From an uncultured Nocardioides sp. (GTDB lineage Bacteria; Actinomycetota; Actinomycetes; Propionibacteriales; Nocardioidaceae), in assembly GCF_947489365.1 (NCBI RefSeq), contig NZ_CANLDB010000006.1, positions 230,756-294,755 on the forward strand: DNA of 64,000 bases, read 5' to 3'. The notes under the pieces were generated by a model. The model searched no databases, was not told where the DNA came from, and saw nothing but the letters and a program-made list of their open reading frames with translations. Position 1 is the stretch's first letter. Each line of letters opens with the position of its first letter. This document shows positions 56,917-64,000 of this stretch, in pieces. The position numbers and the translations under genes are program-made.

Positions 56917-59058
56917 TCAGGTGCGGGGGATCTCGTCGATCACGCGGGCTCCGAGCTCGCGCTGGAGCAGCTCGGTGCCCGCCAGCTCGTCGTCGACGTC
57001 GGGGTCGTCCCGGTCGGCCCCGGCGTCCGCGTCGACGTCGGGTCCGCCCGTCGGCGCCGAGGAGCCGGCGGGGCGGGTGGCGGTAATCGCCTCGCGGGCC
57101 GACGCACGGGCCTCGGCGACCCGGTCGGCCGCTGCGGGATCGACGGCGGGGGCCGGGGGCCGCGGGGGCTCCGGTCCCGGGTCGGGCCCGGGGTCGTGCT
57201 CGTCCGCGGGCTCGGGCGGCGGCGGGACGGCGTCCGCCTCGGACGGGGGGACGTCGCGCACCGGCGCCGGGGGCGCGGCGGCCGGCGGTGGCGGGGCGGC
57301 ACCAGGGCGCACGCCCGGGTCCATGATCGCCTCGATCCGCCAGCGCTGGCCCAGCACCTCGGCCGCGAGCTCGGCGACGAGGTCGGGCGACCCGCCGCCG
57401 ACGAAGGAGTCGCGGGCGCCGGCGTTGGTGAAGCCGAGCGTCACCACGTTGCCGTCGACGCCGACCACCTGCGAGTTCTGCGACAGGTGCATCCAGGTGA
57501 CGCGTCGCCGGTCCTTCGCGGCGTCCACGACGTCCGGCCACAGCCGCCGGACCTCGACGAGCGTCATCGCGCCGGCGGGTGCGGCCGGCGCCGCCTGCGG
57601 GGCGGGCGTCGGGGCGGGCGTCGGGGTGGGCGCCGGCGCCGCCTGCGGGGTGGGCGCCTGAGTGGGCTCGGGGGTCCGCTCTTGCGGCGACTCCGCCGCC
57701 GGCGCGGGCTCCGGGGTCGGCTCGGGCGTCGGCTCGGGGGTCGGCTCGGGGGTCGGCTCCGGCGTCGGCTCGGGGGTCGGCTCCGGGGCCGGCTCGGGCC
57801 GGGGGGCCGGCGTGGGCTCCGGGGCCTGCCGGGGGGCCGGCGTGGCCGCCGGGGCCGTCGGGGCCGTCGGGGCCGTCGGGGCCGCCGGGCCGCCCACGGC
57901 CATCCGTCGCTCGACGCGGTCCAGGCGCGCACCCAGCCCGGACTCGCCGTCGACGGCCGGCAGCAGCACGCGGGCGCACAGGAGCTCGAGGTGCAGGCGC
58001 GGGGCGGTGGCGCCGCGCATCTCGGTGAGGCCGGTCGCGACGACGTCCGCGGCCCGGCTGAGCTCCGCGGCGCCGAAGCGGGCGGCCTGCGCGACGAGGC
58101 GCTCGGCCTGGTCGTCGGCGACGTCGATGAGGCCGGTGGCGGGGGCGTCCGGCACGGCGGCGATGACCACGAGGTCGCGGAGGCGGCGCAGCAGGTCCTC
58201 GGTGAAGCGGCGGGGGTCCTGTCCGGCCTCCACGACGCGGTCGACGACGCCGAAGACGCCCGCGCCGTCGCCGGCGGCGAAGGCGTCCACGACGTCGTCC
58301 AGCAGCGAGTCGGGGGTGTAGCCGAGCAGGCCGGTGGCGAGCTGGTGGGTCACGCCGTCCGGACCGGCGCCGCCGATGAGCTGGTCGAGCACCGACAGCG
58401 TGTCGCGGGCCGACCCGGCCCCGGCACGGACGACGAGGGGGACGGCGGCCGGCTCGATGGCGACGCCCTCGGCGCGGCAGAGGTCCGCCAGGTACGACGA
58501 CAGCAGCCGCGGCGGGATCAGCCGGAACGGGTAGTGGTGGGTCCGGGAGCGGATGGTGCCGAGGACCTTCTCCGGCTCGGTGGTCGCGAACACGAAGCGC
58601 AGGTGCGGCGGAGGCTCCTCCACCAGCTTCAGCAGCGCGTTGAAGCCCTGCGTGGTCACCATGTGCGCCTCGTCGATCACGTAGATCTTGTAGCGGCTGC
58701 GCACCGGCGCGAAGAACGCCTTCTCGCGGAGGTCGCGGGCGTCGTCCACGCCCCCGTGGGAGGCGGCGTCGATCTCGATGACGTCGATGGAGCCGGGACC
58801 ACCGCGAGCGAGGTCGCGGCAGCTGTCGCAGACCCCGCACGGGTCGGCGACGGGCGCCTGCTCGCAGTTGAGCGTGCGGGCGAGGATGCGGGCGGACGTC
58901 GTCTTGCCGCAGCCGCGCGGCCCGGAGAACAGGTAGGCGTGGTTGGCGCGGTTGGCCGCCAGGGCCACGCGCAGCGGCTCCGTGACGTGCTCCTGCCCGA
59001 TCACCTCGGCGAAGGTCTCCGGCCGGTATCGGCGGTAGAGAGCGAGCGACGGCTCCAC
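56917..59058 (-). CDS. dnaX: DNA polymerase III subunits gamma/tau
   Basis: The protein has 713 residues. The AAA+ domain has YLFSGPRGCGKTTSARILARTLNC (Walker A), four zinc Cys in the CDSC region, and IDEAHMVTTQGFNALLKLVEEPPPHLRFVFATTEPEKVL (Walker B). Domain III covers to about residue 370. A long Pro/Glu/Thr repeat linker (about residues 400-490, with repeated PEPT units) leads to the tau C-terminus. GTG 59058 is chosen because TAGGGT lies seven bases upstream; GTG 59067 would add VSD. No frameshift site for gamma was looked for with certainty. Confidence 0.95.
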   Translation of the reverse strand: MEPSLALYRRYRPETFAEVIGQEHVTEPLRVALAANRANHAYLFSGPRGCGKTTSARILARTLNCEQAPVADPCGVCDSCRDLARGGPGSIDVIEIDAASHGGVDDARDLREKAFFAPVRSRYKIYVIDEAHMVTTQGFNALLKLVEEPPPHLRFVFATTEPEKVLGTIRSRTHHYPFRLIPPRLLSSYLADLCRAEGVAIEPAAVPLVVRAGAGSARDTLSVLDQLIGGAGPDGVTHQLATGLLGYTPDSLLDDVVDAFAAGDGAGVFGVVDRVVEAGQDPRRFTEDLLRRLRDLVVIAAVPDAPATGLIDVADDQAERLVAQAARFGAAELSRAADVVATGLTEMRGATAPRLHLELLCARVLLPAVDGESGLGARLDRVERRMAVGGPAAPTAPTAPTAPAATPAPRQAPEPTPAPRPEPAPEPTPEPTPEPTPEPTPEPTPEPTPEPAPAAESPQERTPEPTQAPTPQAAPAPTPTPAPTPAPQAAPAAPAGAMTLVEVRRLWPDVVDAAKDRRRVTWMHLSQNSQVVGVDGNVVTLGFTNAGARDSFVGGGSPDLVAELAAEVLGQRWRIEAIMDPGVRPGAAPPPPAAAPPAPVRDVPPSEADAVPPPPEPADEHDPGPDPGPEPPRPPAPAVDPAAADRVAEARASAREAITATRPAGSSAPTGGPDVDADAGADRDDPDVDDELAGTELLQRELGARVIDEIPRT

Positions 59059-59065
59059 GTCGGAC

Positions 59066-59071
59066 ACCCTA
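59066..59071 (-). promoter_or_regulatory. -10 element (TAGGGT) of the dnaX leaderless promoter
   Basis: Minus-strand TAGGGT is followed by seven bases and the GTG at 59058. Confidence 0.45.
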
Positions 59072-59140
59072 GCCACGGCCGCCGACAACGCTCCCGGCGC
59101 CGACCCCGGCCTGTGCACAGCCCCGGCCCGAGGACGCAAA

Positions 59141-59230
59141 GGCCCCCCGCGCACCCGGTAGAGCTCGCCTGCCCTTGCTGCCTTCCGGCCCTGGGGGAGT
59201 TCAGCGAGATGCCGCCGCACGGGGGGTTGG
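59141..59230 (-). ncRNA. ffs: Signal recognition particle RNA (4.5S type)
   Basis: On the minus strand the sequence carries the SRP RNA core: GGCGGCATCTCGCTGAACTC, then CCAGGGCCGGAAGGCAGCAAGGG, then CAGGCGAGCTCTACCGGGTG. The GGAAGGCAGCA tetraloop/Ffh-binding site is exact. The terminal stem pairs CCCCCCGTGCG with CGCGGGGGG. TAGACT (minus, 59240-59235) is a suitable -10. Ends are given to within a few bases. It lies between dnaX and tRNA-Ser, a common position. Confidence 0.95.
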
Positions 59231-59298
59231 CCCGAGTCTAGGACAGCCGCCACCGGCGGGGGCACCCGGCCGATTGCGGACGCCGCCACGAGGACCGG

Positions 59299-59304
59299 TA
59301 GCCT
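59299..59304 (+). promoter_or_regulatory. -10 element (TAGCCT) for tRNA-Ser
   Basis: TAGCCT is followed by seven bases and the first base of the mature tRNA, so transcription may start at or next to its 5' end. Confidence 0.4.
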
Positions 59305-59311
59305 CCTCCGC

Positions 59312-59399
59312 GGAGGATTCGCCTAGTGGCCTATGGCGCTCGCTTGGAAAGCGGGTTGGGTTAACGCCCTCAGGGGTTCGAATCCCCTATCCTCCGCCA
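59312..59399 (+). tRNA. tRNA-Ser (anticodon GGA)
   Basis: Acceptor GGAGGAT (59312-59318) pairs with ATCCTCC (59389-59395); G59396 is the discriminator and CCA is encoded at 59397-59399. The anticodon loop reads TTGGAAA with GGA. The long variable arm (about GGTTGGGTTAACGCC) marks a class II tRNA-Ser. T-loop GGTTCGAATCC is exact. Confidence 0.97.
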
Positions 59400-59403
59400 T
59401 CTC

Positions 59404-60684
59404 CTAGGAGCGGCGGATCCTGCGCAGCAACGGGCGCAGGATCACCGCCCCGACCAGCACGGCCCCGGCGAGCAGGCCCCACCAGCGGAAGTCGCTGCGG
59501 GACTCGGCGAGCTCGTCGGTGCGCACCGGCGGGGGCGCGGCCCGGCCACCGTCGGAGTCGTCGACCTGCTCGGGGACCTGCAGCCGGCCCTTGCGGTCGG
59601 TGTCGACCTCCCGGGTCAGCGCCTCGAGCGGCTGGACGACGCCCGCCCCGCTGAGGGTCGAGCGCTGGTCGGGGACGCCGGACGCGGTGTCGACGAGTCG
59701 GGCGACCAGCTCGTCGGGGGTCTCCCGGGGGAACGCCTGCTCCAGGAGCGCCAGCACGCCCGAGACGTACGCCGTCGCCCACGACGCCGCGGGCGCGTCC
59801 ACCATGCAGGAGGAGCCGTTCGGGCCGTAGGAGATCGCGAACTGGGTCGGGGCGGCGACGTCGATGAAGCGTGAGCCCTTGATGACGCTCTCGGGCACGA
59901 TCGGCTCGCCGCTCTCGTCGAAGAGCGGCACGTAGGTGGTCACGCCCACCACCCCGGGGTACGCCGCGGGGTAGACGCCGTCCTCGAGCGGGGCCGGCGT
60001 CGGGGCCTCCGGGAGCTCCTCCCCGTCGCGGTTCGCGGTGGCCGCGACCACGATCACGCCCGCCTGCTGCACCGCCCGGACCGCGTCACGCATCTCGGGG
60101 ACGTCCTCCTCGACGTTCAGCGACAGGTTCACGACGTCGATGCCGAGCCGGTCGGCCTCGTCCGCCACCCACTGCAGGCCGGCGACGACGTCCGCGGTCT
60201 CGAACTCCGGCACCTCGCCCGCTTCCTCGGGGTCGATCGGGCCCACGACCCGCACCGGCAGGATGGTCGCGTCGGGGGCGATCCCGGTCGCGAGCTCCGT
60301 CCCGTCCTCCCCGGTGCGGGGGGCACCGGCGATGAGGCCGGCGACGACCGAGCCGTGCTCGACGGTGATCTCGCCGTCCTGCAGGTCGAGCCGCTCCCCG
60401 AGCGGGACCGGGGTCACCGGCGGGATCGCCGCGTCGATGACCGCGACCGTCACCCCGTCACCGGTGGCGACCTCCTGGGCCTCGCCGATGCGCATCTGCT
60501 CCAGCGGCCTGCTCTGCTCCTGGTTGACGAAGACCTGCTCCTCCCCGACCGTCGCCGAGCAGGCGACGACCTGGGCCACGGGTCCGTCCTGCTCCTCGCC
60601 GGCGGACGCGGCCAGCGGGGTCGTCAGGACCACGAGCAGCCCGGCGGTCAGCGAGGCCGCCAGGAGCGGTCGTCGAGCGCTCAC
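59404..60684 (-). CDS. Mycosin-like subtilisin protease (type VII secretion, MycP)
   Basis: The protein has 426 residues. A signal peptide ends near residue 28 (AASAGEE). The S8 catalytic residues are Asp84 (VAVIDAAIP), His110 (VEHGSVVAG), oxyanion Asn218 (VVAATANRDG) and Ser301. The usual GTS motif before the Ser is changed to AAS (PAASWATAYVSG). Cys42 and Cys293 may form the mycosin disulfide. A C-terminal membrane helix (about residues 402-418) ends RRIRRS. Mycosins stabilise the ESX membrane complex. GTG overlaps the eccB stop (GTGA). Confidence 0.9.
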   Translation of the reverse strand: MSARRPLLAASLTAGLLVVLTTPLAASAGEEQDGPVAQVVACSATVGEEQVFVNQEQSRPLEQMRIGEAQEVATGDGVTVAVIDAAIPPVTPVPLGERLDLQDGEITVEHGSVVAGLIAGAPRTGEDGTELATGIAPDATILPVRVVGPIDPEEAGEVPEFETADVVAGLQWVADEADRLGIDVVNLSLNVEEDVPEMRDAVRAVQQAGVIVVAATANRDGEELPEAPTPAPLEDGVYPAAYPGVVGVTTYVPLFDESGEPIVPESVIKGSRFIDVAAPTQFAISYGPNGSSCMVDAPAASWATAYVSGVLALLEQAFPRETPDELVARLVDTASGVPDQRSTLSGAGVVQPLEALTREVDTDRKGRLQVPEQVDDSDGGRAAPPPVRTDELAESRSDFRWWGLLAGAVLVGAVILRPLLRRIRRS

Positions 60685-62111
60685 TCCCCCTCGCAGGAGC
60701 TCTGGCTGTCCTGGCCCGGCTGACCCAGTGCGGCGTTGCGCGACAGCACCACGCCGCACCCGAAGGGCAGGAGCCAGGAGTCGGGCACGACGCGCGGGTC
60801 GGCGTCGCCGTACCCGAGGTTCGCGAGCGCGTCCGCCCCCTCGATCTGGTAGCGGACCCCCTTGCTGTCCACGACGAACGGGCTGGGTCCCTCGGTCTGG
60901 CCGAAGCCGGCGGAGACCACGAGCGCACCCCGACCCGGCTCGACGGTCACCTCGGCGTCGCCGGCGTCCACCTCGTCGTCCTCGATGGACGGGTCCAACG
61001 TGTCGGCCGGGTCCTCGGCCACCAGGACGGTCGGGCTCTGGTTGTCCCGCGTCACCAGGATCGCGCAGGTGCTGCCGTCCTCCACGGCTCGCGGCCCGTC
61101 CTCGGGCCACTCCTCCGGGGTGGCGGGCTCCGGCTGCAACGAGACACCGTCCACCGGGGTCGGCTCGACGCCGTCGTTGAGCGCCCGGTAGACCACCAGC
61201 GCGAACGCCGACAACCGGGCGGGGGCGTCCTCGGCCACCAGGTAGACCTGGTCGCCCTCCACCACGAGGTCCCCCGCCCGCACGGGACCGGGCAGGCCCT
61301 CGAACCAGTCCGCGGACTCGGGGACGACGCCGCTGCCGACGTCGAACGACGCGTCGTCCAGCGGGGGGCCCTCCGGCCACAGGTTGACCCAGGCGTCGTC
61401 CACCCGGGGGGCCTCGGTGGCGGGGGGCAGGTCGAGGTCGCTGAGGATGTCCTCACGGTCGCCCTCGTTGTCGGGCATCAGGTAGCGGAACGCCTGGTCG
61501 TCGGGGTCGTCGGGCGGGCTGGCCGAGGCGATGAGCCAGTACTCCGGGTCCGCGCCGCCACCGGTCCTGACGACGAGCCCGGCGTCCGGGGCCGCGACGG
61601 CCGGGGGCGTCTCGGAGACCGCCATCCGGGTCCCGAACCCGTCCGCCGTGCACGCCACCCAGCCCGTGTCGATCAGCTGCTCGGTGGACGGGAGGATGGC
61701 GGGGGCGCCGAGGATGCCGATGTCGTCGCCGATGGACTGCTCCGCGATGTCCTCGGCGGACACCGTGGAGGGCTCCTGCTCCGTCCCGAAGATCAGCCGG
61801 GCGTTGATGTTGCCCACCACCGGGCGCAGGACCGGGTCGTCGGACTCCTCGGTGATGACGTAGGAGTTGCCGGTCTCCTTCTCGATGACGATCCCCGGCT
61901 CGAGCCAGCCGTCCGGCGGACGCCCGGAGAAGATCCCGGCGATCGCCCCGCCGGCGAGGACGAGCACCCCGAGGGCGACGCCGCCGACGATGGTGCGGCC
62001 CGGGCGCGAGGGCTCCACCTCACGGCCCCCGGGGGCGCCGCTGACGAACGCCGTGACGAGCCGTCGCCGGCTGAAGGCGTGGGCCTCGACCAGGTCCTTC
62101 TTGGTCGACAC
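60681..62111 (-). CDS. eccB: Type VII secretion protein EccB
   Basis: The protein has 476 residues. The start MSTKKDLVEAHAFSRRRLVTAFVSGAPGGREVEPSRPGRTIVGG is the standard EccB cytoplasmic segment, followed by one membrane helix (about residues 40-65). The periplasmic part has repeat domains, the Cys-containing WVACTADG, and the C-terminal LPFGCGVVLSRNAALG. EccB is part of the ESX inner-membrane complex with EccC, EccD and MycP. EccC, the ATPase, is not in the window. Confidence 0.94.
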   Translation of the reverse strand: MSTKKDLVEAHAFSRRRLVTAFVSGAPGGREVEPSRPGRTIVGGVALGVLVLAGGAIAGIFSGRPPDGWLEPGIVIEKETGNSYVITEESDDPVLRPVVGNINARLIFGTEQEPSTVSAEDIAEQSIGDDIGILGAPAILPSTEQLIDTGWVACTADGFGTRMAVSETPPAVAAPDAGLVVRTGGGADPEYWLIASASPPDDPDDQAFRYLMPDNEGDREDILSDLDLPPATEAPRVDDAWVNLWPEGPPLDDASFDVGSGVVPESADWFEGLPGPVRAGDLVVEGDQVYLVAEDAPARLSAFALVVYRALNDGVEPTPVDGVSLQPEPATPEEWPEDGPRAVEDGSTCAILVTRDNQSPTVLVAEDPADTLDPSIEDDEVDAGDAEVTVEPGRGALVVSAGFGQTEGPSPFVVDSKGVRYQIEGADALANLGYGDADPRVVPDSWLLPFGCGVVLSRNAALGQPGQDSQSSCEGE

Positions 62112-62112
62112 C

Positions 62113-63462
62113 TCAGCCGCCCACGAGGTCGAAGAGCCCCGTCGCGAACACGGCCAGCGGCACCAGCGAGACCAGGGAGATCGTCTCGGCGAGGTCGCCG
62201 AGACGGCCGCGGCGCACCGAGGCGGAGGCGGGGACGAGCGTCGCCGCGACGAGCACCGCCCCGGTGACCGCGAGGGCGACGGCGGCGAGGGGCCGCCAGG
62301 ACTCGTGCATGAGCAGCACCGAGACCGCGACCGTGAGCAGGCCGGTCACGCCGGCGGCCAGGCCGACGAGGACCTCGGAGCCGGTGCGGTACTGGCGGGT
62401 CCGCAGCATCACCACGGCGCAGCTCATGATCGCCAGCAGCGTGCCGGTCACGCCCAGGGAGACGGCCAGGGGCGCCACCAGCACGAGCAGCAGACCGACG
62501 GTGGCGGACACCGCGAGCAGGATCTCGTGGGCGAGGCGGGCGTCGGTGCCGACCTTCTCCGGGTCGATCTCGTCGGGGTCCCGGGTGACGTCGGCCAGCG
62601 TGAAGGCCTGGTCCACCTGCGTGGACGTCGCGCCGAGCGCGAGCCACGGGAAAACGCTGCCGAGGATCACGACCAGCACGAGGAGGGCGGTGAAGACCAC
62701 CGGCGCCTCGAGGCCCAGGTAGTCGATGAGCAGACCGCCCGCTGCGGCCAGGGCGCCGACGACCACCGCCGGGATGGCGAGCGCGCGGCCCTCGTCGATG
62801 CCGACGACGGCGATGACGCCGGCGACGAGGGCGCCCGCGCCGGCACAGGCCAGCGGGAGGGTGAAGAGGGCGGCGGCGGGGGCGTAGAGCAGGCCGGCGA
62901 CCGCGGCGTACACCGCCGACATGGCGGCGAGGGCCACGGCGGCCTGCGGCTCGTGACGCACGCGCGACAGCACCACGGCCCCGGTCACCAGCAGCGCCGC
63001 GATGACGGTGGCGGCGACCCCGGCGACCAGGGCGTCGCCCTGCACCAGGAGGGCGGCCGCGCCGAGGCCGAGCAGCAGGAGCGCCGAGGCGAGCGCCGTA
63101 CGGCGACCGGCCGCGGGCTCCCAGGGCTTGAGGTCGCGCTCGACGACGTCCGCCATCGCCTCGACGACGTCGTCGTAGACGCGGGGCGGCTCCTCGTCGA
63201 CGCCGGCGGAGACCGTCAGCAGGCCGCCGTCCTCGACGCCCTGGACCGTCAGCCCGGTGTCGGGGCCGAGCTCGCGACCCTCCTGGGTCACGACCTTGTA
63301 GCCGCCGTAGACCGTGGCGGGGTCCAGCAGGCCGACGCTGCGGGCGAGCTCGGGCAGCAGCTCGGCGACGGGCACGGAACCGGGCAGCACCAGGTCCACC
63401 CGTCGGGTGCCTGACGCCACCGTGACCCGCACCAGGCCGGACGTGGTCGTCGACTGGCTCAT
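62113..63462 (-). CDS. eccD: Type VII secretion integral membrane protein EccD
   Basis: The protein has 449 residues. An N-terminal ubiquitin-like domain (about residues 10-92, LVRVTVASGTRRVDLVLPGSVPVAELLPELARSVG) is followed by a cytoplasmic linker and eleven membrane helices. This is the EccD architecture; EccD dimers line the ESX channel. ATG 63462 has GGGGAGG. Its stop is 1 base from the eccB start; the genes are co-transcribed in the order eccD-eccB-mycP. Confidence 0.93.
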   Translation of the reverse strand: MSQSTTTSGLVRVTVASGTRRVDLVLPGSVPVAELLPELARSVGLLDPATVYGGYKVVTQEGRELGPDTGLTVQGVEDGGLLTVSAGVDEEPPRVYDDVVEAMADVVERDLKPWEPAAGRRTALASALLLLGLGAAALLVQGDALVAGVAATVIAALLVTGAVVLSRVRHEPQAAVALAAMSAVYAAVAGLLYAPAAALFTLPLACAGAGALVAGVIAVVGIDEGRALAIPAVVVGALAAAGGLLIDYLGLEAPVVFTALLVLVVILGSVFPWLALGATSTQVDQAFTLADVTRDPDEIDPEKVGTDARLAHEILLAVSATVGLLLVLVAPLAVSLGVTGTLLAIMSCAVVMLRTRQYRTGSEVLVGLAAGVTGLLTVAVSVLLMHESWRPLAAVALAVTGAVLVAATLVPASASVRRGRLGDLAETISLVSLVPLAVFATGLFDLVGG

Positions 63463-63540
63463 CGGCCTCCCCTCGCCCGAACCCTCGCCGGACCCCCCGG
63501 GTCCGGCACGCACGCACTCTAGTCACTGCGACGAGGAGTC

Positions 63541-63575
63541 CGGGGCCCCTCCGCCGAACTGGCGGAGGGGCCCCG
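63541..63575. terminator. Strong hairpin terminator upstream of eccD
   Basis: A 15-bp perfect GC stem (63541-63555 with 63561-63575) has a five-base loop, placed 29 bases after the stop of the Lys/Ala/Gly-rich gene and 79 bases upstream of the eccD ATG. It separates these units on the minus strand. A small palindrome GTGTCGT/ACGACAC follows at 63580-63594. Confidence 0.8.
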
Positions 63576-63603
63576 AACGTGTGTCGTCACGACACCTCGG
63601 ACC

Positions 63604-64000
63604 TCAGCGGAGGACGCCGGGACCGACCTCGTCGTCGTCGATCCAGATCTCCTGCTCGGCGAGCACGTGGTCGCGGTCCACGTCCTGGTCCTCGCCACGA
63701 CGTCGACCGGCGGCAGCGGCCCCCGAGGACCGTCCCTTGCCGAGGGCCTCACGGGATCCCGCCGCCCGGGCGGCGTTCGCCGCCGTCGAGCGACCGGCGC
63801 CGGCCGCCCTGCCCGACGAGGCCGCACCCTTGGCAGCAGCGCCCTTCGACGCCGCCCCCCTGGCGGCAGCGCCCTTCGACGCCGCCCCCTTGGCGGCAGC
63901 GCCCTTGGCCCCGGCTCCGGCCGCCCTGGCGGCCGCGCCCTTGCCGGCCGCGCCGCGCGCCGCCCCCTTGGCTCCGGCGCCGGCCCGTCCGGCCGCGCCG
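63604..64000 (-). CDS. Lys/Ala/Gly-repeat protein with conserved acidic tail, 5' end cut off
   Basis: The minus-strand frame is open from the right edge to TGA at 63604-63606. Its final 132 residues consist of a tandem KGAAARGAASKGAAA-like repeat (two 30-bp units at 63841-63900 are nearly identical), then an Arg-rich stretch and the acidic tail EQEIWIDDDEVGPGVLR. No domain is recognised. The repeat resembles the Lys/Ala-rich tails of histone-like proteins and could bind nucleic acid or the cell wall. Its position just upstream of eccD suggests a link to the type VII cluster, but a terminator lies between. Confidence 0.7.
   Translation of the reverse strand, partial: GAAGRAGAGAKGAARGAAGKGAAARAAGAGAKGAAAKGAASKGAAARGAASKGAAAKGAASSGRAAGAGRSTAANAARAAGSREALGKGRSSGAAAAGRRRGEDQDVDRDHVLAEQEIWIDDDEVGPGVLR

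Noticed and set aside
57660..58030. Gly/Ser/Val-repeat reading frames opposite dnaX
   Set aside because: They are the complement of the Pro/Glu/Thr linker codons in dnaX, not separate genes.

Overview
The window is very GC-rich, densely packed actinobacterial chromosome. The gene set (WhiB regulator, CRP of the mycobacterial type, MarP-like protease, PonA2-like penicillin-binding protein, PdxST, DUF222/HNH protein, type VII secretion genes) and the frequent GTG starts and leaderless promoters point to a high-GC Actinomycete. A Nocardioides-like member of the Nocardioidaceae is my best guess, but that is inference, not a database result. No plasmid, prophage, insertion sequence or CRISPR array was recognised.

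Left part (0-11 kb): a truncated exported protein, nhaA, a small holin-X-like membrane protein, then a tightly overlapping minus-strand operon (nth, thioredoxin-like lipoprotein, NUDIX, marP). An HTH/helical-repeat protein is divergent from crp. A membrane protein follows, then a second overlapping minus-strand run (DUF4177, RidA, NUDIX, metallo-beta-lactamase). From memory this matches the order of the Mycobacterium tuberculosis Rv3671c-Rv3678A neighbourhood.

Middle (10.9-29.4 kb): a block that separates this conserved neighbourhood from its continuation. It holds a two-component system, a 122-bp tandem repeat, a MacB-type ABC exporter, an Nramp-like transporter, an AbiEi/DUF559-like protein, two FMN monooxygenases, an epoxide-hydrolase-like enzyme, pdxST, an SsuABC-type sulfonate importer, a TfoX-like protein, and a CoA-transferase pair (scoAB) divergent from an IclR regulator.

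Continuation (29.4-35.8 kb): two ArsA/Get3-like ATPases, a WhiB protein, ponA2, a GatB/YqeY protein and a metallophosphoesterase, which resume the Rv3679-Rv3683 order. Then come tRNA-Pro, a Ser/Thr kinase fused to a repeat propeller, a lipoprotein, a VOC protein, a second AbiEi/DUF559-like protein bracketed by hairpin repeats, and a secreted glycerophosphodiesterase.

Purine catabolism (41.4-50.1 kb): uraD and uricase on the plus strand, and guanine deaminase with xdhC/xdhB/xdhA on the minus strand, read together as a guanine/xanthine to urate to allantoin route. A B12-binding protein with the W-x9-EH motif of light-sensing CarH/LitR proteins lies between the two arms.

Right part (50.3-64 kb): a DUF222/HNH protein, a proline-rich membrane protein, asd-ask, DUF5063, recR, ybaB and dnaX, then SRP RNA and tRNA-Ser. 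The window ends in a type VII secretion cluster (eccD, eccB, mycosin) with a repeat-rich Lys/Ala/Gly protein cut by the window edge.
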